Counted from the stretch's first letter, positions 17,208-25,856 are shown. The stretch is 64,000 bases of DNA from an uncultured Clostridia bacterium (GCA_934271275.1 CAKQRD010000001.1:1-64000), one strand, 5' to 3'. Numbers and translations are program-made. Notes: generated from the letters alone by a model not told the origin.

Positions 17208-17236
17208 ATTATACACCCATTTATTTAAAAAGACAA
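17208..17236 (-). promoter_or_regulatory. Promoter of the Hachiman-like operon
   Basis: On the minus strand -35 TTGTCT (17236-17231), 17 bp, -10 TATAAT (17213-17208). It leaves a leader of about 140 bases before the nuclease ATG. The surrounding 17064-17440 is very AT-rich and holds no other gene. Confidence 0.6.
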
Positions 17237-17389
17237 ATTTGAGTTTATAAAACTTTTTTAATAATGTTTACAATTAAATACAATAGAAAAATTGTTTTAA
17301 TTCCGCTATTAAAAATCAATTTACATCTCTTCTAATTTGGCATAAGAGTAGCAAGTTGTTCTATACATTCAAAAGATTTAAGCAAAAAA

Positions 17390-18591
17390 ATGGTTTAGTA
17401 TGATATAATTTTATCACTAATCTATTGTCAAGGAGATACTGTGAATATGAGTTACACCGAAGAACTTAAACTGCAAATTATTGCACGATATAAAAATGAT
17501 GAAAGCATAATCTGCATTTCAAAAGAAACAGAAATTCCGCGCTCCACTATTTATCGATGGATTAATGACGATAAATTTGCCAATTCGACTCCTCAAAGCG
17601 TCAAAGACAAAGAAATTAAGAAACTCGAACAAAAAATTGAAAAACTGCAAACCATGTTGGCTATCATACACGAAGTCGGAATTTCAATCAACGCGCCGCC
17701 AAAAGAAAAACTTAACGCTATGACGCCGCTATACGGGAAATATAACGTTCATTGGCTGTGCGAAGCCATGCAAGTTGACAGAGGTACGTTTTACAACCAT
17801 ATTTTTCGCAATAAAAAGGATAACACGTGGTACTCTGAGCGGCGCGAAATCTTACGTAAAGAAATTCTTAAAATCTACGAGAAAAACAGACAAATTTTCG
17901 GCGCAAGCAAAATCACGGCAATTTTAAAACAAAACGGTTATCGGACAAGCAAAAGAACCGTTGCTTTTCTCATGCATGATATGGGACTCCAGAGCGTTCG
18001 TCATCGAGCGAAAGCCATTTATGAAAAGGAAGTAAAAAACAAAAATAAAGTCAATCAACAATTCCAAACTTCTCGTCCGAATGAAATATGGGTTAGCGAT
18101 GTTACATATTTTAAAACGCAGTACAATTCATACTATATTTGCGTTATTCTTGATTTATATTCGAGGAAAATTATATCTTATCGAATCGCTCTGAACAACA
18201 GCACGCAATTAGTGAAAAGCACTTTCAAAGCCGCTTACGACTCGCGACAACCTAAAGAAGGCATCGTTTTCCACTCTGACCGCGGCAGTAATTATCGCTC
18301 TAAAACATTCTGTAATTACCTGAAATCATTGAATATCGTTCAATCGTTTTCACGCGCCTATACGCCTTATGATAATTCGGTTGTTGAGTCTTTTTTCTCA
18401 AGTCTTAAAAGAGAAGAACTTTATCGCGCCAAGTATCGCTCCGACAAGGAATTCAAGAAGGCGGTTGCCGATTACATAACTTTCTACAATACCCAACGCC
18501 CGCACTCAAACAATAATTATAGGACACCCGATGCCAAAGAGGCTGATTACTACAGCAATTTTAGCAACTGATGTCCTATTACAAGAGTTCA
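17390..18591 (+). mobile_element. IS3-family insertion sequence, left end not located
   Basis: The right end is probably the 20 bases TGTCCTATTACAAGAGTTCA (18572-18591) directly after the transposase stop, with the TG..CA form of IS3 termini. I could not find the expected partner TGAACTCTTG..AGGACA upstream of 17441, so the left boundary given is only nominal. The left end may be lost or diverged, which would leave the copy immobile. Confidence 0.55.
17441..18571 (+). CDS. IS3-family transposase, single fused frame
   Basis: 376 residues. Helix-turn-helix IPRSTIYRWI (32-41) and a Lys/Glu coiled coil (about 56-75) form the OrfA part. An HTH_21 region (ASKITAILKQNGYRTSKRTV) and an rve catalytic core follow, with D220 (WVSDVTYF), D280 (FHSDRGSNY) and E316 (VVESFFSSLK). 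Most IS3 elements need a frameshift between OrfA and OrfB; here both are in one frame. The GTG start has AAGGAG five bases upstream. The core is intact, so the protein could be active. Confidence 0.9.
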   Translation: MNMSYTEELKLQIIARYKNDESIICISKETEIPRSTIYRWINDDKFANSTPQSVKDKEIKKLEQKIEKLQTMLAIIHEVGISINAPPKEKLNAMTPLYGKYNVHWLCEAMQVDRGTFYNHIFRNKKDNTWYSERREILRKEILKIYEKNRQIFGASKITAILKQNGYRTSKRTVAFLMHDMGLQSVRHRAKAIYEKEVKNKNKVNQQFQTSRPNEIWVSDVTYFKTQYNSYYICVILDLYSRKIISYRIALNNSTQLVKSTFKAAYDSRQPKEGIVFHSDRGSNYRSKTFCNYLKSLNIVQSFSRAYTPYDNSVVESFFSSLKREELYRAKYRSDKEFKKAVADYITFYNTQRPHSNNNYRTPDAKEADYYSNFSN

Positions 18592-18710
18592 GAAGTGAGA
18601 TGTTTTATTTTTTCGATCGCTGAATTTCGGTTTTTCGGAAATACGCGTCCTATTTTCAGATTGACTTCAACGACGCAAAATCGCTTATAAATAAAGGAAT
18701 AAAAGAAAAA

Positions 18711-18752
18711 CCTATTGAAATGTCTTACCGCAAAGGTTCGGATTTCAATAGG
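18711..18752 (-). terminator. Terminator of tRNA-Pro
   Basis: An 11-bp stem CCTATTGAAAT/ATTTCAATAGG, followed on the minus strand by TTTTTCTTTTATT. Confidence 0.75.
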
Positions 18753-18762
18753 TTATTCATTA

Positions 18763-18838
18763 TGGTCGGAGTGACGGGATTTGAACCCACGACCTCTTGG
18801 TCCCGAACCAAGCGCGCTACCAACTGCGCTACACCCCG
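18763..18838 (-). tRNA. tRNA-Pro, anticodon CGG
   Basis: The minus strand folds as a cloverleaf of 76 nt with encoded CCA. Acceptor CGGGGTG pairs with CACTCCG (one G-T). The D arm is GCGCAGTTGGTAGCGC. The anticodon arm CTTGG-TTCGGGA-CCAAG gives anticodon CGG. The T arm GTGGG-TTCAAAT-CCCGT follows. Its 3' end faces the accessory island at 11-18.6 kb, a typical integration geometry, although I found no second copy of the tRNA end. Confidence 0.95.
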
Positions 18839-18867
18839 CTCGCGCCGATTTTTCGTCGACGCTAACT

Positions 18868-18896
18868 ATTATATAATTTTCTAAACGAAAAAGCAA
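18868..18896 (-). promoter_or_regulatory. Promoter of tRNA-Pro
   Basis: On the minus strand -35 TTGCTT (18896-18891), 17 bp, -10 TATAAT (18873-18868). The -35 overlaps the 3' end of the alkyltransferase-like gene. Confidence 0.65.
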
Positions 18897-19183
18897 GGCT
18901 TTACACGACCTTTTTCATCAAAAATTACGCCTTCTGCCTCTAAAAGTATTCTTTGTCGGTTTCCGCCGCCGAATGCGAACGCTTCGCTGACCTCTCCGAA
19001 CCTGTTTACTACCCTGTAACACGGTATCGTTTCGGGAGACGGGTTAGCATGCAGCGCCCACCCGACCTGTCTCGACATTCTTTTATTTCCCAGAAGCTCC
19101 GCAATCTTTCCGTAAGTGATAACTCTGCCGTAAGGCACTTTCTTTACCACCTCGTACACTGCGGCAAAAAATTCGGAAGCCAT
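18881..19183 (-). CDS. Alkyltransferase-like (MGMT-family) DNA-binding protein
   Basis: 100 residues, matching only the C-terminal DNA-binding/active-site domain of O6-alkylguanine-DNA alkyltransferase. GRVITYGKIAELLG gives the helix-turn-helix and Arg finger region. The active-site box is IPCYRVVN, where the usual PCHRV has Tyr in place of His. The acceptor Cys is present but the Cys-His relay is altered, so alkyl transfer may be weak. It could instead act like ATL proteins and flag lesions for excision repair. Confidence 0.75.
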   Translation of the reverse strand: MASEFFAAVYEVVKKVPYGRVITYGKIAELLGNKRMSRQVGWALHANPSPETIPCYRVVNRFGEVSEAFAFGGGNRQRILLEAEGVIFDEKGRVKPCFFV

Positions 19184-19274
19184 AAAACCGCCTTTCCGCT
19201 TTTTTCTTTCGGGTGTATTACGCGCTAAAACACGCGTAATATACCCCGTTTTTCTTATATTTCGTTTTTTCTTC

Positions 19275-20456
19275 TTATATTCTGTTTACGCCCGTTCTTA
19301 CCGCCGCTTCTTTAACCGCCGCCGCAACCGCGGGAGCAACTCTCTTATCGAACGGTGCGGGAATGATATAATCCGCGGAAAGTTCTTCGTCCGAAATAAG
19401 TCCCGCGATGGCTCTCGCCGCCGCCATATTCATTTCGTCATTGATGACTCTCGCTCTGCAATCGAGCGCGCCGCGGAAAATTCCGGGGAACGCGAGAACG
19501 TTGTTTATCTGGTTGGGGTAATCGCTTCTGCCCGTGCCGACTACCGCCGCGCCCGCTTCTTTTGCTTCGTCGGGCATAATTTCGGGAACGGGGTTAGCCA
19601 TAGGCATAACGATTGCGCCCTTGTTCATGGTTCTTACCATATCTTTGGTCAGAACGCCGGGGGAGCTTACGCCGACGAACATATCCGCGCCCTTAACCGC
19701 GTCCGCGAGCGTGCCTTTCTTGCCGCTCTTGTTGGTGAACTCCGCGATTTTTTCTTTTTCGGGGTTCATACCATCCGGTCTGCCTTTATAGATGATGCCT
19801 TTTCTGTCGCACATTATAACGTCTTTCGCGCCCATGGAAAGCATAAGTTTTGCAATGGCTTCGCCTGCCGCGCCCGCGCCGCTGAATACGACGGTTATGT
19901 CTTCCCACTTCTTTCCGACGAGCTTCAACGCGTTTACAGCCGCCGCAACGCAGACTACCGCGGTACCGTGCTGGTCGTCGTGGAATACGGGGATGTCCAC
20001 TTCGGGATCGTCGTTAAGTCTCTTCTCTATCTCGAAGCATCTCGGCGCGGAAATATCTTCGAGGTTGATTCCGCCGAAGCTTCCCGAAATGAGCTTTATG
20101 GTTTTAACGATTTCGTCAACGTCCTTGCTTCTTATGCAGAGCGGGACAGCGTCTACGTTACCGAACGTTTTGAACAGAACGCACTTGCCCTCCATAACGG
20201 GCATACCCGCTTCGGGACCTATGTCTCCGAGACCTAAAACGGCGGTGCCGTCGGTGATTACCGCAACGAGGTTGCCCCTCGCGGTCAGCTCGAAGGACTT
20301 GTTGTAATCCTTCTGTATTTCGAGACAGGGCTGCGCGACGCCGGGGGTATACGCGAGCGAAAGGTCGGTTTTGTTCTCGACCTTAACCTTTGATACTACT
20401 TCGATCTTGCCTTTCAGTTCGCTGTGAAGTTTCAGCGATTCTTTTGCATAATCCAT
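19275..20456 (-). CDS. NAD(P)-dependent malic enzyme
   Basis: 393 residues, typical of the short bacterial malic enzyme without a C-terminal PTA domain. LAYTPGVAQPC and GRGNLVAVITDGTAVLGLGDIG are the N-terminal signature. DDQHGTAVVCVAA carries the metal/substrate site, and FSGAGAAGEAIAKL is the Rossmann loop. It converts malate to pyruvate and CO2 with NAD(P)H. AAGGAG lies nine bases before the ATG. Cofactor preference cannot be decided from sequence by eye. Confidence 0.92.
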   Translation of the reverse strand: MDYAKESLKLHSELKGKIEVVSKVKVENKTDLSLAYTPGVAQPCLEIQKDYNKSFELTARGNLVAVITDGTAVLGLGDIGPEAGMPVMEGKCVLFKTFGNVDAVPLCIRSKDVDEIVKTIKLISGSFGGINLEDISAPRCFEIEKRLNDDPEVDIPVFHDDQHGTAVVCVAAAVNALKLVGKKWEDITVVFSGAGAAGEAIAKLMLSMGAKDVIMCDRKGIIYKGRPDGMNPEKEKIAEFTNKSGKKGTLADAVKGADMFVGVSSPGVLTKDMVRTMNKGAIVMPMANPVPEIMPDEAKEAGAAVVGTGRSDYPNQINNVLAFPGIFRGALDCRARVINDEMNMAAARAIAGLISDEELSADYIIPAPFDKRVAPAVAAAVKEAAVRTGVNRI

Positions 20457-20581
20457 TGCAAAACACTCCTTAAAAAAATAATATATTTACAGTATTTAAA
20501 AAACTATTTGCGGCTTTTGCCTTAAAGACGAAAAACTTCCGCGCCGCTTTTTCTTTCGTATTTCCTTCGTTTTTGCCGAAT

Positions 20582-21904
20582 TTACTTGGAAAAAGCGTTG
20601 TAGATGGCTCTTATGCACTTTTCGTAATCGGAATCGGCAACGCCGACGATTATGTTAAGCTCGCTCGAACCCTGATCTATCATCTTAATGTTTATACCGC
20701 CGTCCGCAAGCGCCTTGAAAATGGTCGCCGCGGTTCCGGGCCGTCTTGCCATACCGTGACCTACGGTCGCTATTACGGAAATTTTTTCTATAACGTGAAC
20801 GTAGTCGGGGCTTACGGCCTCGCGTATTTCATTGATTACGTCGTCCAGCACTCCGCCCGAAAGCTGTCCCGAAGGGATAATTACGGACAAGGTGTCTATA
20901 CCCGAGGGCAGATGCTCTACGCATACGCCGTGGTGTTCGAGAACGGACAAAACCTTTCTCACGAACCCTACCTCGGTGTTCATGTTGGACTTTTCTATAT
21001 ATATAACGGTAAAATCTTTTTTACCGGCTATACCCGTTATGACCGAATCGCTTTCCTTCGCGATATATTTATCCGAAGGCACTATCATCGTGCCGGCGTC
21101 CTCGGGCTTGAAAGTATTTCTTATGTTTATGGGAATTTTCCCTTTCATTACGGGGAAAATCGCGTCCGCATGCAGCACCGAAGCCCCCATATACGAAAGC
21201 TCGCGAAGCTCCTTATAGGTTATCTGCGTAATGGTTGCGGCTTCGGGAACTATACGGGGATCGCAAACGAGAAAACCGCTCACGTCCGTCCAGTTTTCGT
21301 AAACGTCCGCGCCGACTCCGCGCGCTATGATAGAACCCGTAATATCGCTTCCGCCGCGCGAAAAGGTTTTTATTCCGCCGTCGTACGACTTGCCGTAAAA
21401 ACCGGGAATAACCGCGCGCTTCACGTCCGCAAGGCGGGTCTGAACCTTATCGTTGGTATAGTCCTGATTAAGCCTGCCGTGACTGTCGAACCGAATCATT
21501 TCGGAAGCGTCTACAAACTCGAACCCGAAAAACTCCGCGGCGATAAGCGCGGAAAGATACTCCCCGCGGGAAGCCGCGTAATCCGCGCTCTTTTTCTCGT
21601 CTATCTCCTTTTCGGTGCGGTCTAAAATTCCGTCTATATCGAGCTTTAACCCGAGGTCGTTGACGATTTCTTTAAATCTCGCTTTAATGAGCGAAAACGA
21701 CTTCGCGCAAGAACCCGTTTTAACGGCTTCTTCGTTGCATTTATAAAGCGTATCGGTGATTTTTATGTCGTTTTTGTCTCTTTTTCCCGGAGCGGAAACG
21801 ACCACGAACCGCCGCGAATCGTCCGCAAAAACTATATCCTTTACCTTTCTTATCGTATCCGCGCTCGCCATAGACGTGCCGCCGAACTTACAAACTTTAA
21901 GCAT
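20582..21904 (-). CDS. lysC: Aspartate kinase
   Basis: 440 residues. The amino-acid-kinase start VCKFGGTSMA (4-13), SRGGSDITGSI (about 184-194) and two C-terminal ACT domains (about 300-440) identify aspartokinase. It phosphorylates aspartate at the entry to lysine/diaminopimelate, threonine and methionine synthesis. The ACT domains suggest feedback control by end products. It is monofunctional and not fused to homoserine dehydrogenase. Partners in the pathway here are dapL (39597) and dapF (53259). The symbol marks function only; the isozyme type is uncertain. Confidence 0.9.
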   Translation of the reverse strand: MLKVCKFGGTSMASADTIRKVKDIVFADDSRRFVVVSAPGKRDKNDIKITDTLYKCNEEAVKTGSCAKSFSLIKARFKEIVNDLGLKLDIDGILDRTEKEIDEKKSADYAASRGEYLSALIAAEFFGFEFVDASEMIRFDSHGRLNQDYTNDKVQTRLADVKRAVIPGFYGKSYDGGIKTFSRGGSDITGSIIARGVGADVYENWTDVSGFLVCDPRIVPEAATITQITYKELRELSYMGASVLHADAIFPVMKGKIPINIRNTFKPEDAGTMIVPSDKYIAKESDSVITGIAGKKDFTVIYIEKSNMNTEVGFVRKVLSVLEHHGVCVEHLPSGIDTLSVIIPSGQLSGGVLDDVINEIREAVSPDYVHVIEKISVIATVGHGMARRPGTAATIFKALADGGINIKMIDQGSSELNIIVGVADSDYEKCIRAIYNAFSK

Positions 21905-21972
21905 AATTCTTCTCCGTTTACTCCGCGTTTAAGCGGCTTTTCTCGGAAGCGTCACGCGAAAAAAACGCGCCG

Positions 21973-23196
21973 CTACCTTATTCTTTTTCCTTCTAAATAA
22001 TATCTTTTTTCCACGCCCTCGCCCATAGAAAAGGTTTTTCTCGGGAGCGAGCCGTTTGCCGAAACGTACCTGAAAAGCTCTTCCTTTTTAAGCTTATCGA
22101 AGGTCACGCCGACAGCCGTTTCGTCTCTTTTAACCATTGAAAAGAGATTTTTTTCTCCGTGAATATAATCGACCTTGCCGCCGTTTTCCGCGATATAATT
22201 CTTTATAAACCCGTCAACCGCGGCGACGCTTTCGGGAAGCCCTTCGCGAGAACCTTTAACGGTCAAATCTCTCCCGTCCGTCACGCCGAACCTGCCCGTT
22301 ACGCCGTTTATTTCCGAAACAAACCTTTTGCGGTCTACCCCCGAAACGAATCTGTAAATCGGCTCGAAATATATTCCTTCGTCGTATATATTGTTAAATT
22401 CCGCCAAAGCGAAGCGCGCGGGGTGAGTTTTTCTTTCCTCTTCGGAAAGAGTTTTTTTGACCTCGTTCCAGCACGCCTTTGCCGTCGCGAGAGAATGATT
22501 CCCGTCTCCGACCGCAAAAACGAACTCGTCTGCTTTACCGTATTTTTTCGTAAGCCTTTCTTCCTCGAGAAGTCCCGAAAACGCTTCCGCAACGCCTTCT
22601 TTTTCGGGAACGAACCAGCCAGCGACTCTTCCTCCGCCCATATTCAGCGTAAAATCGTATAATTTTTCAAACGAGTCGCGCTTTTCAAAGAGTTTTTCGG
22701 CGATTTCCTTTTTTTCGTCGTCGAACAATATCATTATATGCGGGAACTCCGCCGCCGCGTTTTTGCGGATAGCGAGCCTCGGCGGGATACGCTCTTCTAT
22801 CGTCCCTTCGGTGGAACGCACGAGCGCGGAAGATTTTTTCGCGTATTCGTATTTTTCGAGATCGACTGCGCCGATTATGCCGATACGCCTTTTTACGAAC
22901 GGCGTTTCGCGCACGGTCAGAACGAACCCTTTCGGAAGCGTTTTAAAAAGCCCCTTTCCGAGATATTCCTCTATATTGCGGTTTATTTTTTCTATTCGCT
23001 TTTTCTGTCCGTCTCCGAGATAAATTTCGGGGAGAACGAGATTAAGCGCGGAAGGCTTGTCCGCGACCTTTTCTTCAAGCTCCTTCCAGTAATTTTCGTC
23101 GCCGGTGAACTGATCGCAGGCAACGCACGCAAAAGACGACAAATCGGAAACGTCCGGCAACAAAATTTCGGCCGCGACGATGCCCGTTTCTTTCAT
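21973..23196 (-). CDS. DUF1015-family protein
   Basis: 407 residues. FACVACDQFTGDENYW at the start, an FAVGDGNHSLATAKACW motif in the middle (the ADGHHR-like signature) and MGEGVEKRYYLEGKRIR at the end fit DUF1015, an abundant cytosolic family of unknown activity in Clostridia. AAAGGAGG is six bases before the ATG. It forms a minus-strand run with aspartokinase downstream, but the 68-base gap gives little functional information. Confidence 0.75.
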   Translation of the reverse strand: MKETGIVAAEILLPDVSDLSSFACVACDQFTGDENYWKELEEKVADKPSALNLVLPEIYLGDGQKKRIEKINRNIEEYLGKGLFKTLPKGFVLTVRETPFVKRRIGIIGAVDLEKYEYAKKSSALVRSTEGTIEERIPPRLAIRKNAAAEFPHIMILFDDEKKEIAEKLFEKRDSFEKLYDFTLNMGGGRVAGWFVPEKEGVAEAFSGLLEEERLTKKYGKADEFVFAVGDGNHSLATAKACWNEVKKTLSEEERKTHPARFALAEFNNIYDEGIYFEPIYRFVSGVDRKRFVSEINGVTGRFGVTDGRDLTVKGSREGLPESVAAVDGFIKNYIAENGGKVDYIHGEKNLFSMVKRDETAVGVTFDKLKKEELFRYVSANGSLPRKTFSMGEGVEKRYYLEGKRIR

Positions 23197-23249
23197 ATTC
23201 CGCCTCCTTTGCTTTTTTCAGATAACGTATAATTCAAAAATTATACGGT

Positions 23250-23378
23250 TTAAAGATTTATAACGATTACGGTGAAAATCGCAAGTCCGATAGCGAGAGC
23301 TACCATTCCCACGCTTTTCCACGCTCTTTTGCTTTTGGATTCCGCAGACTGCTCCGCGGGAGTCAATTTGTTATCCAT
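23250..23378 (-). CDS. Small single-pass membrane protein (42 aa)
   Basis: MDNKLTPAEQS.. is a polar start of about 20 residues with KSKR, followed by one hydrophobic helix (VGMVALAIGLAIFTVIVI) and the C-terminal NL. AAAGGAG lies six bases before the ATG, the strongest sign that it is real. It lies immediately upstream of the DUF1015 gene and may be co-transcribed. Function unknown. Confidence 0.65.
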   Translation of the reverse strand: MDNKLTPAEQSAESKSKRAWKSVGMVALAIGLAIFTVIVINL

Positions 23379-23453
23379 TTTCAGCTCCTTTACGCTTTTT
23401 CTTTATCTTCCCGAGCTATGCCTAGAAGAAGCTCTGCCCGAAATACTTACGAT

Positions 23454-23563
23454 TGTCAATTCTGAGCCTATCCCCACGCCCTTGCTATCGAAGAATCTTT
23501 ACGCGAAGGTAGCTTTTGAGATTCTTCGGGGGAAAGTCTTTGCGGGCAGTTCTCAGAATGACG
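23454..23563. repeat. Palindromic intergenic element (MITE-like)
   Basis: The outer arms TCAATTCTGAG and CTCAGAATGA are inverted. Inside, GAAGAATCT and AGATTCTTC form a second inverted pair around ACGCGAAGGTAGC. The sequence resembles common non-coding palindromic repeats in Firmicutes genomes. The remaining 23379-23646 shows no gene. Confidence 0.55.
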
Positions 23564-23646
23564 CAAAAACGAAATTTTTAAAGTTTATTCAATCGCTTCG
23601 TCTGTAAGCGAAGACTTTTCTATCACGGCGAAAAGCTTAAAACTCT

Positions 23647-24477
23647 TTATTTTCTCGTGCTTTCAAGCTCTTGCCAGTAGTATTTGTTAAGCGTCTTTTT
23701 AAGAATTTCCGCATCCGCGTAGCGGATTATCTTGCCGCCGCGGGCTATGGAAATTATTCCCGTTTCCTCCGAAACGATTAAGGATATAACGTCTATCGTT
23801 TCCGTTATGCCTATGCCCGCACGGTGACGCGTGCCGAGGTCTTTCGGAATATTGTCGTTATGAGAAAGGGGCAAAAAGCAGCCCGCCGCAACTATTTTGG
23901 TGTCGCTTATAATCATCGCCCCGTCGTGCAAAGGGGTTTTAGGGAAGAACACGCTTTCAATAAGTTCGCTCGAAATATCGCTTTCGAGCTTTATGCCGCT
24001 GTCGATAATCTGTTCGGGAATATCGCCCGCCGCAAGCACGATAATCGCGCCCGTGTTCTTTTTGGACATATTTTGGAGAGATTTGATTATCTCCGCGATA
24101 CAGCGTTCGGTTTTTTCCTCGTCGATAGACCTGCCCGCATTGTGCTTTACGTCTATAAGTTTAAGGTTTTTATAAGCCCATATAAGGCGGCGCAGCTCGG
24201 TCGCGTACAGCGCGCAGATAATCAGCACGAAAACCGCGGGCATAATAAGGAACAATTCGCCGACGATTCCGGGGGTAAGCCCCACTATCGCGCCCGCGAG
24301 AAGCATAGACAACACGAAAATCAGAACGACGCCGCCCGCTCCGTTATAAAACAAAAATTTAATCACGAAAAAATACAGCAACGAGAAAACGATCACGCAA
24401 GTTATCGTCGCTATCGCCATTTCGGGATTCCCTGTAAATTCCTGCCAGAACGCGGAGAGCCTCTGTCCGAGATTCAT
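23647..24477 (-). CDS. cdaA: Diadenylate cyclase CdaA
   Basis: 276 residues. Three N-terminal membrane helices (about 20-95) are followed by a DisA_N domain with HDGAMII (DGA at 185-187) and GTRHRAGIG (RHR at 217-219), both essential for c-di-AMP synthesis from two ATP. This is the CdaA/DacA membrane form, which in Firmicutes controls osmolyte transport and wall homeostasis. The ribosome site is GAGGTGG before the ATG. A CdbR/YbbR partner and glmM, usual neighbours, are absent here. Confidence 0.93.
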   Translation of the reverse strand: MNLGQRLSAFWQEFTGNPEMAIATITCVIVFSLLYFFVIKFLFYNGAGGVVLIFVLSMLLAGAIVGLTPGIVGELFLIMPAVFVLIICALYATELRRLIWAYKNLKLIDVKHNAGRSIDEEKTERCIAEIIKSLQNMSKKNTGAIIVLAAGDIPEQIIDSGIKLESDISSELIESVFFPKTPLHDGAMIISDTKIVAAGCFLPLSHNDNIPKDLGTRHRAGIGITETIDVISLIVSEETGIISIARGGKIIRYADAEILKKTLNKYYWQELESTRK

Positions 24478-24491
24478 TTATTCCACCTCAC

Positions 24492-24554
24492 TATGCGGTC
24501 GGTTCCGCTATACTTGGACGGTCGGTTCCGCCCTGCTTTTACGGTCGATTCCGC
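24492..24554. repeat. Three short direct repeats upstream of cdaA
   Basis: CGGTCGGTTCCGC occurs at about 24495 and 24519, and CGGTCGATTCCGC at about 24542, spaced 23-24 bases apart. They lie in the untranslated region between the cdaA promoter and its start. Confidence 0.6.
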
Positions 24555-24625
24555 CGTCCGAAAAACGCAAAAACCGAGCTTCGTCCGAAACTCGATTTAT
24601 ACGAATTCAAACTTTCCACTTATAC

Positions 24626-24654
24626 ATTGTATCACCTTTCTTTGCAATTTGCAA
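24626..24654 (-). promoter_or_regulatory. Promoter of cdaA
   Basis: On the minus strand TTGCAA (24654-24649), 17 bp, TACAAT (24631-24626). It gives a leader of about 145 bases. Confidence 0.55.
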
Positions 24655-24696
24655 CAAGAAAAAAGCACCTCACCCGCCGCAATCGAAGAAAATTTT

Positions 24697-24726
24697 ATAA
24701 AAAAGAAGAAGCGAACGCTTCGCTTC
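24697..24726 (-). terminator. Terminator of holA
   Basis: GAAGCGAA/TTCGCTTC stem followed on the minus strand by TTCTTTTTTAT. Confidence 0.7.
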
Positions 24727-24741
24727 CCCGTTTTCGGCTTC

Positions 24742-25710
24742 TTACGCTTCGGTCATAATCTTAAAAATAGTGAGCCACATAAGCTCGTCCGCTTCGCCCC
24801 TGCCGCTTTTTATATAATAATCTGCGTCCGAAAGCTCGTCCACGGCGCGCTTTAAGGCTCTCATCTTAAACATCGCCGCCTGCTCCTTCGTTTTTTTCAC
24901 CGCGTATTCCTTCATTCCGAGAAGATTCCCGAGCGCGGCGGGCGGAAGGTCGGATATGGCAACCATAAGCAGCTTCCTGAAATAATTATAGGTGGAAACG
25001 AGCAGCTTTTGAGGCGGCTCGCCCTTTCCCAGCATATCCGTTATGATTTCCATCGCTTTATCGAATTTCTTCTTCGCGATGCAGTCGGTCATTTCGTAAA
25101 TTTTGTATTCGGCGGACTTGTTCACGTTCTCTTCCACAAGTTCGCGGGTTATCGTGCCGCCGTTCCCCAGATACGCGACAAGCTTTTCGGTTTCGCACTT
25201 GACGCGCGTCATATCGGACTGACAAAATTCCGCGATAAGCCCCGCCGTTTCGCCGTCTATCGTCACGCCGTCCTCGCCGGCGCGCCCCTTTATCCAGCGT
25301 ACTATAACGGATAAATCCGCCTTGCCGCACTCCACCTGCGTCACGGTTTTGAATTTGGAAAGGACTTCGCACGGTTTTTCGTTGACGATTAAAAAAAGCG
25401 AGCCTTGCGGCGGATTTTCGATATAACCTTTAAGGTCTTTTTTCAAAGCCTCTGCTTTCGGATAAAACTCGCGGATAAGAGTAAGCCGTTTTTCGCTCAT
25501 AAACGGGTACGCTGAAAGCGACGAAAGAAGGTCTTGCATAGAAAAGCTTCCGCCGTCGAATGTAGCGGCGTTTATGGTAGGCTCGGTGACGAACTTGTTT
25601 TTTAAAAGCGTAACCGCGCGCTCGCGAAAGAACGCTTCCTCTCCGACCGCCAGAACTATCGAAAAATCTTCGCCGTTTTCCAGCGCGTTCTTAAATTCGG
25701 TAAAATTCAA
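24742..25710 (-). CDS. holA: DNA polymerase III delta subunit
   Basis: 322 residues. VLAVGEEAFFRERAVTLLK (about 19-37) replaces the usual GxExxL ATP-like loop. SMQDLLSSLSAYPFMSEKRLTLIREF and the C-terminal KGEPPQKLLVSTYNYFRKLL and AVDELSDADYYIKSG blocks are standard HolA features. The subunit opens the sliding clamp in the clamp-loader complex. AAAGGAGG precedes the ATG. Confidence 0.9.
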   Translation of the reverse strand: MNFTEFKNALENGEDFSIVLAVGEEAFFRERAVTLLKNKFVTEPTINAATFDGGSFSMQDLLSSLSAYPFMSEKRLTLIREFYPKAEALKKDLKGYIENPPQGSLFLIVNEKPCEVLSKFKTVTQVECGKADLSVIVRWIKGRAGEDGVTIDGETAGLIAEFCQSDMTRVKCETEKLVAYLGNGGTITRELVEENVNKSAEYKIYEMTDCIAKKKFDKAMEIITDMLGKGEPPQKLLVSTYNYFRKLLMVAISDLPPAALGNLLGMKEYAVKKTKEQAAMFKMRALKRAVDELSDADYYIKSGRGEADELMWLTIFKIMTEA

Positions 25711-25809
25711 ACTTAAAACCTCCTTTTTCCCGCAATCTTTTTTACGAATAATATTTTATCATTTTCCTTTCGGTTTGGCAAGTTTATAAAGCACCGCCGC
25801 CGAAAAACC

Positions 25810-25856
25810 GATAAGACTTTCGAGAGTTTATTTCTATAACTCTCGAAAGTCTTATC
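25810..25856 (-). terminator. Terminator of the metal-ATPase operon
   Basis: Perfect 19-bp inverted repeat (GATAAGACTTTCGAGAGTT arms, 9-base loop), then GGTTTTTCGG on the minus strand. Confidence 0.75.

Noticed and set aside
18595..18840. Open frame ending MVGVTGFEPTTSWSRTKRATNC across the tRNA-Pro region
   Set aside because: This is the well-known false translation of a tRNA gene on the opposite strand.
20573..21625. 350-codon plus-strand frame opposite aspartate kinase
   Set aside because: It is antisense to a clearly conserved enzyme, has Arg/Tyr-rich shadow composition and no ribosome site.
23824..24855. 343-codon plus-strand frame across cdaA and the holA end
   Set aside because: It runs antisense through two conserved genes and an untranslated region.
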